Positions 35,677-45,983 of a stretch of DNA of 64,000 bases are shown in pieces (within the stretch, counting starts at the first letter, position 1; every line of letters begins with the position of its first letter). Origin of the DNA: Verrucomicrobiota bacterium (GTDB lineage Bacteria > Verrucomicrobiota > Verrucomicrobiae > Limisphaerales > UBA11358); assembly GCA_014860005.1 (NCBI GenBank), contig JACZKP010000078.1, positions 1 to 64,000 of the forward strand, read 5' to 3'. The notes below the pieces were generated by a model. It was not told where the DNA came from, made no database searches, and worked only from the letters and a program-made list of their open reading frames with translations. The position numbers were made by a program, and so were the translations under genes.

Positions 35677-36603
35677 TCAGCTTCGGCGGCGACGAACCAT
35701 CCACAAGGCTGCCAGACCGAGGCCCAGCAATCCCAATGTGCCGGGTTCCGGAACGGGATTCGCTCCACCAAAGTTCATATCCGTGATGACTTTGTTAACG
35801 AAGCGTGGATCGCTGGCGCTGGTGAAGGTGAAGGCCAGCGGATCTGCGGCGGTGCCATTCACCCTGGCGCCGAACCAATCGTCTGCCGTTGAACCGGTGG
35901 ATTCTCCAATCCGGCCAACAAAGAAACCAGTACCGGTGCCAGCAGGCACGTCAACGATGTTGCCATATTCACTCCCGCCCACTCCTCCGATGCGCAAGGT
36001 GATGGTGCCATAGGAAAAATCCGTCGCTCCAGCGCTAACCCCATCCATGATCCCCACCGAATCAACCACGGTCCAGCCCGTTGGTAAATCGAGCAACCCG
36101 TCGTTGTCTGAATCCAGATCGAGGGTCAGGGTTGGCGCGTCGCCAGTCCCAATGTTAACCAGCAAAATTGTAGTAGCTGAGTTTTCGAGATCCAACTGGT
36201 TCGGATTCCCATCCGCTTGATAACCGATGGTGTTGTTCCCGTTGGTGCCCCAGCCCTGTCCGATGGTGTTCTGAATCACGCTTGCGCCGACAGCGATGGG
36301 TGCATAGGCCGACAAGTTTTGCAGCGCAATTAAGTAACCGTTTGCTCCAATCGAAGCTGAACCCAGGTCAAAGAACTGATTGATGTCACCGCGCCCGGTG
36401 GTCCCCTGACCCTCCAGACTGAGAAGGTAGTAACCAGCAAGCGACAAATTCGGAGTCCCTCGAAGTTCAAAAAACTCATTTCCAACCGTGGCCGAACTGT
36501 CACCTCCGGGCGGGTTGGCAAAAACACTGTTGATAAGGACTTGGGCACTTGCAGGCGCGGCAATGAGGGTTGCCGCAGTGAATGAAATTAGGAACTTTTT
36601 CAT
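35677..36603 (-). CDS. PEP-CTERM sorting-domain exported protein
   Basis: The 308-residue protein has a signal peptide (KKFLISFTAATLIAAPASA) and a lamin-tail-like beta domain (VLINSVFANPPGGDSSA, NEFFELRGTPNLSLAGYYLL). It ends in the PEP-CTERM anchor: VPEPGTLGLLGLGL, a transmembrane helix, and an Arg cluster (MVRRRRS). Proteins with this tail are processed by an exosortase and often belong to the extracellular matrix or exopolysaccharide system. The exosortase gene is not in the window. Confidence 0.93.
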   Translation of the reverse strand: MKKFLISFTAATLIAAPASAQVLINSVFANPPGGDSSATVGNEFFELRGTPNLSLAGYYLLSLEGQGTTGRGDINQFFDLGSASIGANGYLIALQNLSAYAPIAVGASVIQNTIGQGWGTNGNNTIGYQADGNPNQLDLENSATTILLVNIGTGDAPTLTLDLDSDNDGLLDLPTGWTVVDSVGIMDGVSAGATDFSYGTITLRIGGVGGSEYGNIVDVPAGTGTGFFVGRIGESTGSTADDWFGARVNGTAADPLAFTFTSASDPRFVNKVITDMNFGGANPVPEPGTLGLLGLGLAALWMVRRRRS

Positions 36604-36782
36604 AGGCGTTTCTGATATCTGTTCACTGAGTCTAATGTGATGTGAGACTGACGATCTCTGCTTGGTGCGTCAATGGAAAACCATGAAAACCCAAAAAAAG
36701 TCACAATCTTCCCGGTTGACGGAGAGTCACGAAAACTTTGCCGGAAGCGTGTCTTTGGTCTGACTTTCGATATACTGCCGGC

Positions 36783-37982
36783 GTGCGTATTGGCTCGCTG
36801 AGTTTGACCTCGAATTTGTTCCTCTCGCCGCTGGCGGGTTACACTAACCTGCCCTTCCGGCTCGTGGTGCGGGAAATCGGCGGCGTGGGCTTTTGCACCA
36901 CCGATCTGGTCAATGCCCGGTCACTGCTCGAGAAACGTCCCAAAGCTCTCAAGCTCATCGAATCATGTCCCGCCGACCAGCCGCTCGCCGTGCAATTGTT
37001 CGGCAGTGTGCCGGAAGAAATGCGCGACGCGGCGGCTTTCCTCGAGTCGCTGGGAGTGGCTTGCGTGGACATCAACATGGGTTGTCCCGTGCGCAAGGTC
37101 TGCAATGTGGGCGGCGGGTCAGCCATGATGGCGGAACTGGACAAAACCGCCGCGCTCGTCCGCGGCATGGTCAATGCCTTGAGAATTCCGGTCACGGCCA
37201 AAATGCGCCTGGGCTGGGACGACCAGAACATCACCGCGCCGGACCTGGCAAGCGCGTTGGAAGACGTGGGGGTGGCGGCGATCTTTGTGCATGGGCGCAC
37301 GCGGGAACAGGGTTTCGGCGGCACCGTGAATCTCGCGGGCATCCGCGCGGTGGCACAGGCGGTGAAATCCATTCCCGTCATCGGTAATGGCGATGTAACT
37401 ACGCCCCAGGCTGCAAGGAAAATGATGGATGCGACCGGCTGCAGCGGCGTAAGCATTGGGCGTGGCGCGTTCTACGATCCTTGGGTTTTCAAACGGACGT
37501 TGCATTTCCTCCAAACCTCCGGTAGCAGCGGACGTGAGTCCGCTCCAATGTCACCCTCATCTTCCCGCAGGCTCGAAAACGAGCCGACTCACGTCGGCTG
37601 CTACGAGGAGAAAGTTGGCGAAATCCTGCCGGAGGCGACCTTCGACGAACGCGTACGCGTGTTGTGCCGGCATCTGGATTTGATGATCGACATTTTTGGC
37701 GAGGAACTTGGTTGCCGCATGTTCCGCAAGGTCGCGCCCATGTATTCCCGCCGCTTTGGCCCGGCGAGCGAATTCAACAAGCGCGTGGTGCTGGTTTCCA
37801 CGAAGGCACAGTTCCAAGACGTGCTGGAGAATTACCTGAACTGGCGGCGCCAGTTTCTGGACGAGCGCGGCGAGCTACAGCCGCGTTTCCGGCCGCCGCC
37901 AATGGTCGCGTCGTTCATGCAGGCAGACGATACGCCACCGCAGAAGATTGCCGTGCCCAAAGGCCCGGTGGAAGTTTGGTGA
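36783..37982 (+). CDS. dusB: tRNA-dihydrouridine synthase with an inserted palindromic element
   Basis: The start GTG 36783 gives a normal N-terminus (RIGSLSLTSNLFLSPLAGYT); an upstream extension of 15 residues is not family-like. The 399-residue FMN enzyme reduces uridines in tRNA. The family motifs are LAGYTNLPFRLVVREIG, VDINMGCPVRKVCNVGGGSA with the catalytic Cys, VTAKMRLGWDD, FVHGRTREQGFGG and PVIGNGDV. Residues about 247-274 (SSGRESAPMSPSSSRRLENE and following) are foreign: they are encoded by an 83-bp palindromic element in frame, at a surface loop after GRGAFYDPWVFKRTL. The gene stays open. PNPOx follows 20 bp later. Confidence 0.93.
   Translation: MRIGSLSLTSNLFLSPLAGYTNLPFRLVVREIGGVGFCTTDLVNARSLLEKRPKALKLIESCPADQPLAVQLFGSVPEEMRDAAAFLESLGVACVDINMGCPVRKVCNVGGGSAMMAELDKTAALVRGMVNALRIPVTAKMRLGWDDQNITAPDLASALEDVGVAAIFVHGRTREQGFGGTVNLAGIRAVAQAVKSIPVIGNGDVTTPQAARKMMDATGCSGVSIGRGAFYDPWVFKRTLHFLQTSGSSGRESAPMSPSSSRRLENEPTHVGCYEEKVGEILPEATFDERVRVLCRHLDLMIDIFGEELGCRMFRKVAPMYSRRFGPASEFNKRVVLVSTKAQFQDVLENYLNWRRQFLDERGELQPRFRPPPMVASFMQADDTPPQKIAVPKGPVEVW
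37522..37604. repeat. In-frame palindromic element inside dusB
   Basis: The left arm GTAGCAGCGGACGTGAGTCCG + CT (37522-37544) and right arm at 37582-37604 are inverted copies with 21 of 23 bases identical. Each arm is itself a palindrome (GCGGAC...GTCCGC and GCCGAC...GTCGGC). A third hairpin, GGCTCG-AAAA-CGAGCC (37570-37585), lies between them. The two mismatches keep each arm's own pairing, as if selected for structure. Confidence 0.85.
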
Positions 37983-38002
37983 ACCTGCGTTGAAGTAGAA
38001 TT

Positions 38003-38554
38003 ATGAGCAAGCAAGTCCCTGAAATCACCGCGGAACTCGCCGAATGGATGGCGCAGCAGCGGGTGTTTTTCGTCGCCTCTGCGCCATTGGCGGCCAGCGG
38101 TCATGTGAATTGTTCGCCCAAAGGCGGGGAGGCGTTTCGCGTGCTCGACCCGCGGGCCGTGGCGTATCTCGATTACACGGGCAGTGGCGCGGAAACCGCC
38201 GCGCATCTCCGCGAGAACGGACGCCTCGTGATCATGTTTTGCGCCTTCGAGGGTTCACCCCGAATCCTGCGCCTGCATGGCCATGGCGAAGTGCTGGAAA
38301 CCAACCATCCCGAGTTCGCGGAACTAAGTGCGTTGTTCCGACCCAATCCGGGCACGCGCGCCATCGTGCGCGTGAACGTGACGCGGGTTTCAACCTCCTG
38401 CGGGTATTCCGTTCCGTTGTACGAGCATCGTGGCCAACGCGCCGTACTCGACAAATGGGCCACCACCAAGGGCGCCGATGGACTGCGTGATTACCGGCGA
38501 CAGAAGAATCAACGAAGTATTGACGGCCTGCCGGCACTGACGGACGTAGATTGA
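38003..38554 (+). CDS. Pyridoxamine 5'-phosphate oxidase-family flavoprotein
   Basis: The 183-residue protein is a split-barrel FMN-binding protein: LAEWMAQQRVFFVASAPLAA, VNCSPKGGEAFRVLDPRAV, YLDYTGSGAETAAHLRENG and MFCAFEGSPRILRLHGHG. Such proteins act as flavin reductases, heme-binding or F420/FMN oxidoreductases; the exact reaction is unknown. It lies 20 bp after dusB and is probably co-transcribed. It converges with glpT with 10 bp between the stop codons. Confidence 0.87.
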   Translation: MSKQVPEITAELAEWMAQQRVFFVASAPLAASGHVNCSPKGGEAFRVLDPRAVAYLDYTGSGAETAAHLRENGRLVIMFCAFEGSPRILRLHGHGEVLETNHPEFAELSALFRPNPGTRAIVRVNVTRVSTSCGYSVPLYEHRGQRAVLDKWATTKGADGLRDYRRQKNQRSIDGLPALTDVD

Positions 38555-38564
38555 AGATCAACGT

Positions 38565-39884
38565 TCATCCTCTCGGCCTGACGTTCCACAAGAACGCCAG
38601 CAGGATGATGCCCATCACGGTGCAACCGACCACGCACCACAAGGCCGCGTCCCAACTGTAATGTTGCGCCACCCAACCCATGCCCTTGCCTTGGATCACA
38701 CGCCCGACATAACCGAAGAAGCCTACGAATCCCGCCGCCGTGCCCACGGCTTTCTTCGAGGTCAGGTCCAGAGACATCACGCCGGAAAACATCACGGGCA
38801 CATACACGAGAAAACCGATCACGCCAAAGAGCACCATGTCCACCCACAGCAACTCGGCTGGCACGAAGGCGATGGCGGCGAAAGCGAACACCAGCGGTAT
38901 CATCGCGATCACACTCACCCGGGCGCGGTAGCCTCCCAATTTATCGGACAGCCAGCCCATCGTGAGCATGCCGGCGGCACCGGCGAATTCAATGATCGTG
39001 GTGCTGAAGCCGCCCGCGGTGAGCGACGCACCTTTCACCTCCTTGAGATACGTTGGCCCCCAATCCACCATCGCATAGCGGGCGATATAGACGAAGACAT
39101 TGGCCAGCGCGAGAATCCACAACAGTTTGTTGGGGAAGATGTATTTCATCAGCAACTCGCGCGCGGAGAGTTCGCGCTCGTGCTGCTCCTTTTCGTCCGG
39201 CGGCCAGTCGTTCTTGTATTCCTCGATCGCCGGCAGGCCGACCGATTGCGGCGTGTCGCGCATCCGCCAGAAAAGATAAACCGCCCCGAGCACCGCGATG
39301 ACGCCGGGCACGTAGAAGGCCGATTGCCAGCCCCATTGCTGCGCCGACCAGGCTGCCACCACACCTGCAATGCCGCCGCCGAGGTTGTGCGAGATGTTCC
39401 AGACGCCGAAAATGGTGCCGCGTTCGCGCGAACTGTACCAGTGCGAAAGCCCGCGCGCACAGGGACCGTACCCCATGCCCTGCACGAAACCGTTAAGCGT
39501 CCAGAGCAGCAGGTGACCCCAGTAATTTGAAGTGGCGCCGAAAAGGAAGTTCAGCCCGGCGGTCAGCAACATGCCAAAGGCGATGTATTTGCGCGCATCG
39601 CTGCGATCGGCAAAGTAGCCCATGATGAACTTGCCCAGGCCGTAGGCGATGGCCGTGCCGGCGAGAATGTCGCCGATCATGGATTTGTCATAACTCAGCG
39701 CCTCGCCAATTTCCTTGGCCACCGGCGCGAAGTTGTTGCGGACGATGTAGAACATGGCATACGCCATGAACGCCGCTTCGAAGACGCGCCAGCGGTAAGC
39801 GGGATAAAGCCGATCCACCTCGGCTGGGGAAAGCCGCGGGGTATGTGGAGCGGGCCTAAACCACCGGAAGACTTGATTGCGCAT
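38565..39884 (-). CDS. glpT: Glycerol-3-phosphate transporter-like MFS protein (OPA family)
   Basis: The 439-residue protein has about twelve transmembrane helices. OPA-family motifs are FYIVRNNFAPVAKEI, GKFIMGYFADRSDARKY, GFVQGMGYGPCARGLSHWYS and FGVWNISHNLGGGIAGVVAA. Homologues exchange organophosphate for phosphate. Its start lies 29 bp inside the glpD 3' end, so translation is probably coupled. That glycerol 3-phosphate is the substrate is inferred from the glpD neighbour. Confidence 0.9.
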   Translation of the reverse strand: MRNQVFRWFRPAPHTPRLSPAEVDRLYPAYRWRVFEAAFMAYAMFYIVRNNFAPVAKEIGEALSYDKSMIGDILAGTAIAYGLGKFIMGYFADRSDARKYIAFGMLLTAGLNFLFGATSNYWGHLLLWTLNGFVQGMGYGPCARGLSHWYSSRERGTIFGVWNISHNLGGGIAGVVAAWSAQQWGWQSAFYVPGVIAVLGAVYLFWRMRDTPQSVGLPAIEEYKNDWPPDEKEQHERELSARELLMKYIFPNKLLWILALANVFVYIARYAMVDWGPTYLKEVKGASLTAGGFSTTIIEFAGAAGMLTMGWLSDKLGGYRARVSVIAMIPLVFAFAAIAFVPAELLWVDMVLFGVIGFLVYVPVMFSGVMSLDLTSKKAVGTAAGFVGFFGYVGRVIQGKGMGWVAQHYSWDAALWCVVGCTVMGIILLAFLWNVRPRG

Positions 39885-41400
39885 TCAGTTGCCGCGTTTT
39901 CGCCAAGGTGGAGGATTCGGAGACCGACTCTGATGCGGTGGCCGCACGATAGTTTTCAAGTTCGTTCGCCCGTTGCGCCTCGAACCAGCCCAACAGGTCG
40001 CTCATCCAGTTGGCCACTTGCTCGGCTTTGGCGGCGGCGTCCCAGTAATAGTAATGCCAGCTCGTGCGCCGCACCATTACGTCGTCCAGATGCACTGCCC
40101 ATTCGTTCGCGCAAAAATGCTCCACTGCGGCGCGGCTGAACGGCGGCGGCAGAATCCCGCTCAAGTTCGCCGTTTCGGAAACCGGCAGCAGCGGCTCCAC
40201 CGCCGTCCGGCACGCTTGGGTGTGGCCATTCACCGCCCGCTGTTTGGTCAGCCACTTCACAAGTTGATCCACCGTTTGTTCGGCCATCAGCCGGTAGGTG
40301 GTCAGTTTGCCGCCCGCCACATCCCACCAGCCCGGTTCGGGGGTGCGGATTTCGTGCGAGCGCGAAATGTCCGAAGGCTTGCCGTTGGGATCCGCCAGCA
40401 ATGGACGCAGACCGGCCCAGGCGCTGATCACATCCGACGCGGTGAGTTTTGCCTGCGGGAAAAACTGATTGCTGATGGCCAGCACGTAACGAATGTCCTC
40501 CGTGTCCGCAGTGACCTGGTCCAGCGGCCCGTCGTAATCGGTATCAGTGGTGCCAATGATCGTCCGCTCGCCCCACGGAATGGCAAAAAGGATGCGCTTG
40601 CCCTCAGTCATGACGACGGTGTCGGGCACGGGCACGCGGCTGCGTTCGACCACCAGATGAATGCCCTTGGTGACGCGCAGTTTCACGCGGCTGTGCGGCA
40701 GGCCATCCGCCCACGGGCCGGTGGCATTGACCACGGTACGGGCGCGAACCTTCAGTTTTGTTCCGGCGAGCAGATCTTCGACTTCGCATTCCCAGAGGTC
40801 GCATCGCGTGGCGTCCTGAAAGCGGCAATAGTTGACGATGTGCGCTCCGCTTCGGGCCGCCGAGCGCAGCGTGTCGAGTGTGAGCCGCGCGTCGTTGGTA
40901 AAACCGTCGTAATAACGCACGGCGCCGTTCAAATTGATGGGCGTGAGCGCGGGTACTTTTTCAATCACCTCACGCTGGCTCAACCAGGTGGACTTCCCCA
41001 GGTTGCGGCCGCCGCACAATAAATCGTACACCTTCACCCCGATCTTCAACTGCCAGAGCACCCAATGTTTGTTGCCGCGATACGTGGGGAAAATGAACGG
41101 TAACGGCTCGGCCAGATGCGGCGCGATGTGGTGAATGACCTTTTTCTCAACGCTGGCCTCATGCACCAGCCCCACGCGCCCTTGGGCGAGGTAGCGCAAG
41201 CCGCCGTGCAACAGCCGGCTCGACCGGCTGCTGGTGCCGAAGGCAAAATCGTGCTGATCCACCAAGCCCACTTTCAACCCGCGCATCGCCGCATCCCGCG
41301 CGACGCCGGAGCCCACAATCCCACCACCGACGATCAAAACGTCCAACGGCGACCTTGTCAGTGCCTGCAACGCCGCCGCTCTTGCTTCTCCAGTTTTCAT
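39856..41400 (-). CDS. glpD: FAD-dependent glycerol-3-phosphate dehydrogenase
   Basis: The 514-residue protein has the N-terminal FAD site VLIVGGGIVGSGVARDAAMR with the Rossmann signature, then QHDFAFGTSSRSSRLLHGGL. Typical GlpD motifs follow: VNATGPWAD, KGIHLVVERSRVP, ERTIIGTTDTDYDG, VISAWAGLRPLL and GGKLTTYRLMAEQTVD. It oxidises glycerol 3-phosphate to dihydroxyacetone phosphate at the membrane and passes electrons to quinone. ATG 41400 overlaps the upstream HAD gene stop as ATGA, and its 3' end overlaps glpT. Confidence 0.95.
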   Translation of the reverse strand: MKTGEARAAALQALTRSPLDVLIVGGGIVGSGVARDAAMRGLKVGLVDQHDFAFGTSSRSSRLLHGGLRYLAQGRVGLVHEASVEKKVIHHIAPHLAEPLPFIFPTYRGNKHWVLWQLKIGVKVYDLLCGGRNLGKSTWLSQREVIEKVPALTPINLNGAVRYYDGFTNDARLTLDTLRSAARSGAHIVNYCRFQDATRCDLWECEVEDLLAGTKLKVRARTVVNATGPWADGLPHSRVKLRVTKGIHLVVERSRVPVPDTVVMTEGKRILFAIPWGERTIIGTTDTDYDGPLDQVTADTEDIRYVLAISNQFFPQAKLTASDVISAWAGLRPLLADPNGKPSDISRSHEIRTPEPGWWDVAGGKLTTYRLMAEQTVDQLVKWLTKQRAVNGHTQACRTAVEPLLPVSETANLSGILPPPFSRAAVEHFCANEWAVHLDDVMVRRTSWHYYYWDAAAKAEQVANWMSDLLGWFEAQRANELENYRAATASESVSESSTLAKTRQLNAQSSLPVV

Positions 41401-42296
41401 TTTGCTTTACCCTCCTGCGCCGCGCGCAGTTTCTCACCCAGTTCCGCGATGTCCGCCACCACCAAGTCGGGGGGCGGTGCAAATTGTGCCGCTTCGGCGG
41501 CGGTCGCTTCGCCGGTCAGTACCAGCACGCCAAAGGCGCCGGCGCGCCGCGCCATCGCCAGGTCCGTGTACAGCCGGTCGCCAACCATGGCCAGATTCTC
41601 CGGCTTTAACTTCAGCCGGTGCAACAAGCCGCGCAGCATCCGCGGGTCGGGTTTGCCCAACACCGCATCCGGCGCGCGACCCGTGGCCGCGGTAAGTGCC
41701 GCGCACACGGAGCCGCAATCCACCAGTACGGTGGGTTGATCCGTTGGACACACGCGATCTGGATGGGAAGCAAGGAAAGGTTTGCCCTGTTTGATCCACC
41801 ACGCAGCGCGGCACAAGCGCGAGAAACAGAGCGCCGGATCGAAGCCCACCAGCACCGCATCCGGTTCGTCCGTGCCGCTGTCAGCGGTGAGGGTGTAACC
41901 CGCCGCCGCCACTTCTTCGGCCATGCTGGCGGTGCCCAGCAGGAACAGGCGGCGCACCTCCGGCATTTCTTCCCGGAGATACTCCAGGGTGGCGTGCGCG
42001 GAGGTGTAGAGCTGATCCGCAGTGGCGTTGACGCCCAGTTCACCCAGGTGCGCGAGGTAGTCCTTCACGCTCTTGGAGGAATTGTTGGTGAGGAAGGAGA
42101 AACTGATGCCCAGTTCCGCCAACAGGTTGAGAAATTTATTGGTGAAGGTGAACAACGTGCCGCCGCGATAAATCGTGCCGTCCATGTCGAGCGCCACGTG
42201 TTGAATCTTCCGCAGGCGTTCTTGCAGAGCCGCGGTGGAAGCACTGCAGGTTTCGGCGGTTTGGCCGAAACTTGTCAGTACGGGAATGTCAGGCAT
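41397..42296 (-). CDS. HAD-IIA phosphatase (NagD/phosphoglycolate or glycerol-3-phosphate phosphatase type)
   Basis: From ATG 42296 the protein has about 299 residues (GTG 42305 adds three). The HAD motifs are all present: VALDMDGTIYRG, FLTNNSSKSVKDY, KPDPRMLRGLL and MVGDRLYTDLAMA. A C2 cap lies between motifs II and III. Family members dephosphorylate phosphoglycolate, glycerol 3-phosphate or nucleotides. The ATGA overlap with glpD and the following glpT point to glycerol 3-phosphate as substrate; this is inference from context. Confidence 0.88.
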   Translation of the reverse strand: MPDIPVLTSFGQTAETCSASTAALQERLRKIQHVALDMDGTIYRGGTLFTFTNKFLNLLAELGISFSFLTNNSSKSVKDYLAHLGELGVNATADQLYTSAHATLEYLREEMPEVRRLFLLGTASMAEEVAAAGYTLTADSGTDEPDAVLVGFDPALCFSRLCRAAWWIKQGKPFLASHPDRVCPTDQPTVLVDCGSVCAALTAATGRAPDAVLGKPDPRMLRGLLHRLKLKPENLAMVGDRLYTDLAMARRAGAFGVLVLTGEATAAEAAQFAPPPDLVVADIAELGEKLRAAQEGKAK

Positions 42297-42539
42297 GGGT
42301 CGCACAGTTAGTTTCCTGGCTTACTGATGTCCATTGGTTAACCGCGGGTGAGGGATTGGTAGATGTCGGCAAGGGGCAGGAGAGGCGGCGAGCGCAACTG
42401 CGCCCGCCTGCCCGATCCACCCTGCACCTCCCGGGCACAGTTTCAATAAGTTCGCGGTGCGACACCGCCAGCGCCGCCGACCCGAAACCTTGTCAGCACG
42501 AAGGTTTTCTTTCACGTTCAAGTCGTTCCCTGGATGAAA

Positions 42540-44750
42540 TTACTGGTGAAGCCGGAAGAATGCGTTGCCCGTCGCAATTGGAACCGTCACAACGTTCTGA
42601 TCGCCCACCACCTGGACCGGCTGACTCACATCCTGCCAGTTGGCGGGTGACAGACTCGGCGTGCTTTCCAACGTGAAACCCGTGGCGCTCACGGGCCACG
42701 AAATCCGCGCATCGTCGCCGACAAGAGTAATCGTGAGCGTCGGCGAGGCGGGTGCGGCTTGCACGGTACCACGGATCGAAGGACCAAAATCGCGGCCAAA
42801 GGCGAGCGTGCGGCTGTTGCGATCCGCGCCCCAGCCGTAGAGGCGGAAAGTGACAGTCGTTTCGCCGGGAATGTTTTGAAGCTGCGCGATGTTGTTGAGC
42901 AGAATCGTTGGCATCGGATTTCCCGGATTCTGCCCGGGAATGTTTTGGGTCATGTAGGCGTAAGGATCCATCTGTGCCGGCGCTGTCCCATCCGCGCGCC
43001 CCATATATGTGAAGTGATTTTGCGTCCAGCCAATCACATCCCAAACGGCCCCTCTCGGAACGATGGTCACTCCAGGCGTGTCGAAACCATCCAGGCTGTA
43101 CTGCCATTCCAGGTTCGAGGGTGCGCCCGCGCCGGAACGCCGCAACGAAGCACTCAAGCTCGTGAGTGATGCGCTGTAGCCGGCCTCGACGGTGATGCTG
43201 AACTGGTAGAAGTCGCCGTTGAGGATCGCGTTTTCGCGGGTCGCGGGCATCGGCCCGGGAGGGCTCGGATGATCGTCATTGTTGGTCCAGCGGTCGGAGG
43301 AAAAACCGCGCGTGAGATTCGCCGGATTGAGACCCGACCCACGCGTGACATCGGAAACGGTCAACCCCGTGGCCACCGTCGTTGGTTCGACAGACGCCGG
43401 CGCGGTCAACGGAACGCCGGTCAAGTCGTAATACGCGATGACTTCGGGGAACAATTGCACGTTGAAGTTCTGTGCGGCTTCCCAGCTACCGCTGGTGACG
43501 CTGATGGCGATCGTGGTTCCGCCGACGGCGTCTGCCACTGGGGTGATTGTCACCGAATAGTTCGTGCCGGTGCCGCCGAACGTGATGCCGGAATTCGCCA
43601 CGACATCGGTGTCCAAGGAACTGCCCGCGAACACCCAACTGGCGGGATCACCCGGCAGATTGTTCACCGTGAAATAAATGGTCACCGGCACATCCCAACT
43701 CGTTTCCTGCTCCGGAATGTGGGAGAGCGTCGGCACCGTCACGGTCAGCTCGAAGCTGGATTCCGTCATTTTGCCGCCTTCATCCACGGCGCGAATGGTG
43801 ACGATGGCCGTGCCGACCTGGCTGGCCTCGGGCACGGCCACGATGGTGCGGTTCTCCCCGCTGCCGCCCAATATGAGTGTGTTGACCAGATCGGGATTCG
43901 AGGAACTCGCCGACACGACCAGATTGTCAGCGGTGGTTTCCGCATCCGAGATCGTGAATGCAATCGGCGCGGTCGCTTCGTCCCGCAGCGTGATTTGATC
44001 AGGGATGGCTGAAATCTGCGGCCACTGATTCGCCGGGTTGAGGTCGTCGCCGCTGACCGTGACCATGTCGAGCCAGAGCGTGCCGCCCGTAGTATAAGTG
44101 CTGGTGGTCCGATTGGCCACATAGCCTTCAACTCCCGATCCGGTAGCAGTGGATTCAAACTCGCTGACCAAGCGAAAACCGAAACTGGGGTTGTTGTTGG
44201 CGCCAGCCACCGTGCTGAAGTCCGTGGTCAGCCCCATTTGCCAGGTGGGTGTGCTTGCATCGGGATCCGGCGACCCGATGGAGTTGGCTGTGATCACGGT
44301 ATCGTGGTCCAGCCAGTCCGTGCCGTTGAGGGTATATTGCACGCGCCAATAGCGACTGGCGGTGGCGCTGTTTTCCTGGTCCCAAGTGACGCGGATGTTG
44401 TTGTAGCCGGAGGTGTTCACGCGGAATTGGGCGCCGGCAGTCTTGTTGGCCGTGCCTTGCGCCGGAAAACCGCCGGCACCACCCACCGAGCCGAGGCGCC
44501 AGTGGGTGTTATCCAGCGAATTTGGGTCGGACGAACCACTAACAGTGGAAACCTGGCCGAAACTGTTAGCGACTCCGCCGACGGACTCGGCGGGCGTGCC
44601 GGAGCCAACCCCGGGTCGCAGAGTCCCAGTCGCCGGAAGATAATCCGTCTCAGCCAGCGGCGTGTTGAAATCCCATTGTTTGATGACATCGGCCGGCGCA
44701 CAGAGAGCGACCGATCCCACGATGAGCGAAGTCAGAAGCAGCTTTTTCAT
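42540..44750 (-). CDS. Exported beta-rich protein sharing its N-terminal domain with the EEP-nuclease protein
   Basis: From ATG 44750 the protein has 736 residues with a signal peptide (KKLLLTSLIVGSVALCAPAD). Residues about 20-235 form a domain (VIKQWDFNTPLAETD, NIRVTWDQENSATASRYWRV, SFGFRLVSEFESTATGSG) that recurs in the gene at 46076. Ig/cadherin-like repeats follow (ISAIPDQITLRDEATAP, LSHIPEQETSWDVPV). A second beta-sandwich and a C-terminal module (ISWPVSATGFTLESTPS, ending FFRLHQ) close it. There is no anchor motif. It lies 38 bp after the pseudopilin gene on the same strand. The ligand is unknown. Confidence 0.82.
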   Translation of the reverse strand: MKKLLLTSLIVGSVALCAPADVIKQWDFNTPLAETDYLPATGTLRPGVGSGTPAESVGGVANSFGQVSTVSGSSDPNSLDNTHWRLGSVGGAGGFPAQGTANKTAGAQFRVNTSGYNNIRVTWDQENSATASRYWRVQYTLNGTDWLDHDTVITANSIGSPDPDASTPTWQMGLTTDFSTVAGANNNPSFGFRLVSEFESTATGSGVEGYVANRTTSTYTTGGTLWLDMVTVSGDDLNPANQWPQISAIPDQITLRDEATAPIAFTISDAETTADNLVVSASSSNPDLVNTLILGGSGENRTIVAVPEASQVGTAIVTIRAVDEGGKMTESSFELTVTVPTLSHIPEQETSWDVPVTIYFTVNNLPGDPASWVFAGSSLDTDVVANSGITFGGTGTNYSVTITPVADAVGGTTIAISVTSGSWEAAQNFNVQLFPEVIAYYDLTGVPLTAPASVEPTTVATGLTVSDVTRGSGLNPANLTRGFSSDRWTNNDDHPSPPGPMPATRENAILNGDFYQFSITVEAGYSASLTSLSASLRRSGAGAPSNLEWQYSLDGFDTPGVTIVPRGAVWDVIGWTQNHFTYMGRADGTAPAQMDPYAYMTQNIPGQNPGNPMPTILLNNIAQLQNIPGETTVTFRLYGWGADRNSRTLAFGRDFGPSIRGTVQAAPASPTLTITLVGDDARISWPVSATGFTLESTPSLSPANWQDVSQPVQVVGDQNVVTVPIATGNAFFRLHQ

Positions 44751-44788
44751 GGTTGTGTTGGAGTTGTGGGTTTTGGGTCTTGGGTTTT

Positions 44789-45613
<825 letters not shown>

Positions 45614-45784
45614 TGTTCTTTCAGGCTTCGGTTACCGCGTGAAATCCATGCAAAAGACCAGCGTTACATCGTCCACTGTCCTCAAGGGCAAGCCACATGT
45701 AGCTGCCACTATTATCGGTCCATGACTGCACCAAAGAGATCAACGCATCTGCGGAACTGTCAAGTCCCTGCCACAGATCAAGCG

Positions 45785-45797
45785 TTAACGCACTAAG
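45785..45797 (-). promoter_or_regulatory. 13-bp motif, copy 1 (upstream of pseudopilin gene)
   Basis: Reads CTTAGTGCGTTAA on the minus strand, 172 bp before ATG 45613. TTGACT stands at 45822-45817, 19 bp before it. The same 13-mer recurs at 46010 and 50106. The 45614-46075 gap holds this, copy 2 and the promoter below; nothing else is recognised. Confidence 0.4.
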
Positions 45798-45983
45798 TAA
45801 GCATGGCGTCGAAGTGAGTCAAGCCGTTTCTGCGCTTCTGCGACAGCGGGATTCATCCCGAAGGTCGGGGTGGCTGCGGAATGGGTTAGAGGCGTAAAGT
45901 AAGAATAAGCATGGCGGCACAGACTCAAACGCGTGCAGCGCACCGCCGGATGAGGCTTCTGCTTGTCAGTGCTCGCGCAAAAC

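Noticed and set aside
42452..42466. Hairpin GCGGTG-CGA-CACCGC before the 42540 gene end
   Set aside because: Only a 6-bp stem with no T-tract; too weak to call a terminator or a repeat.
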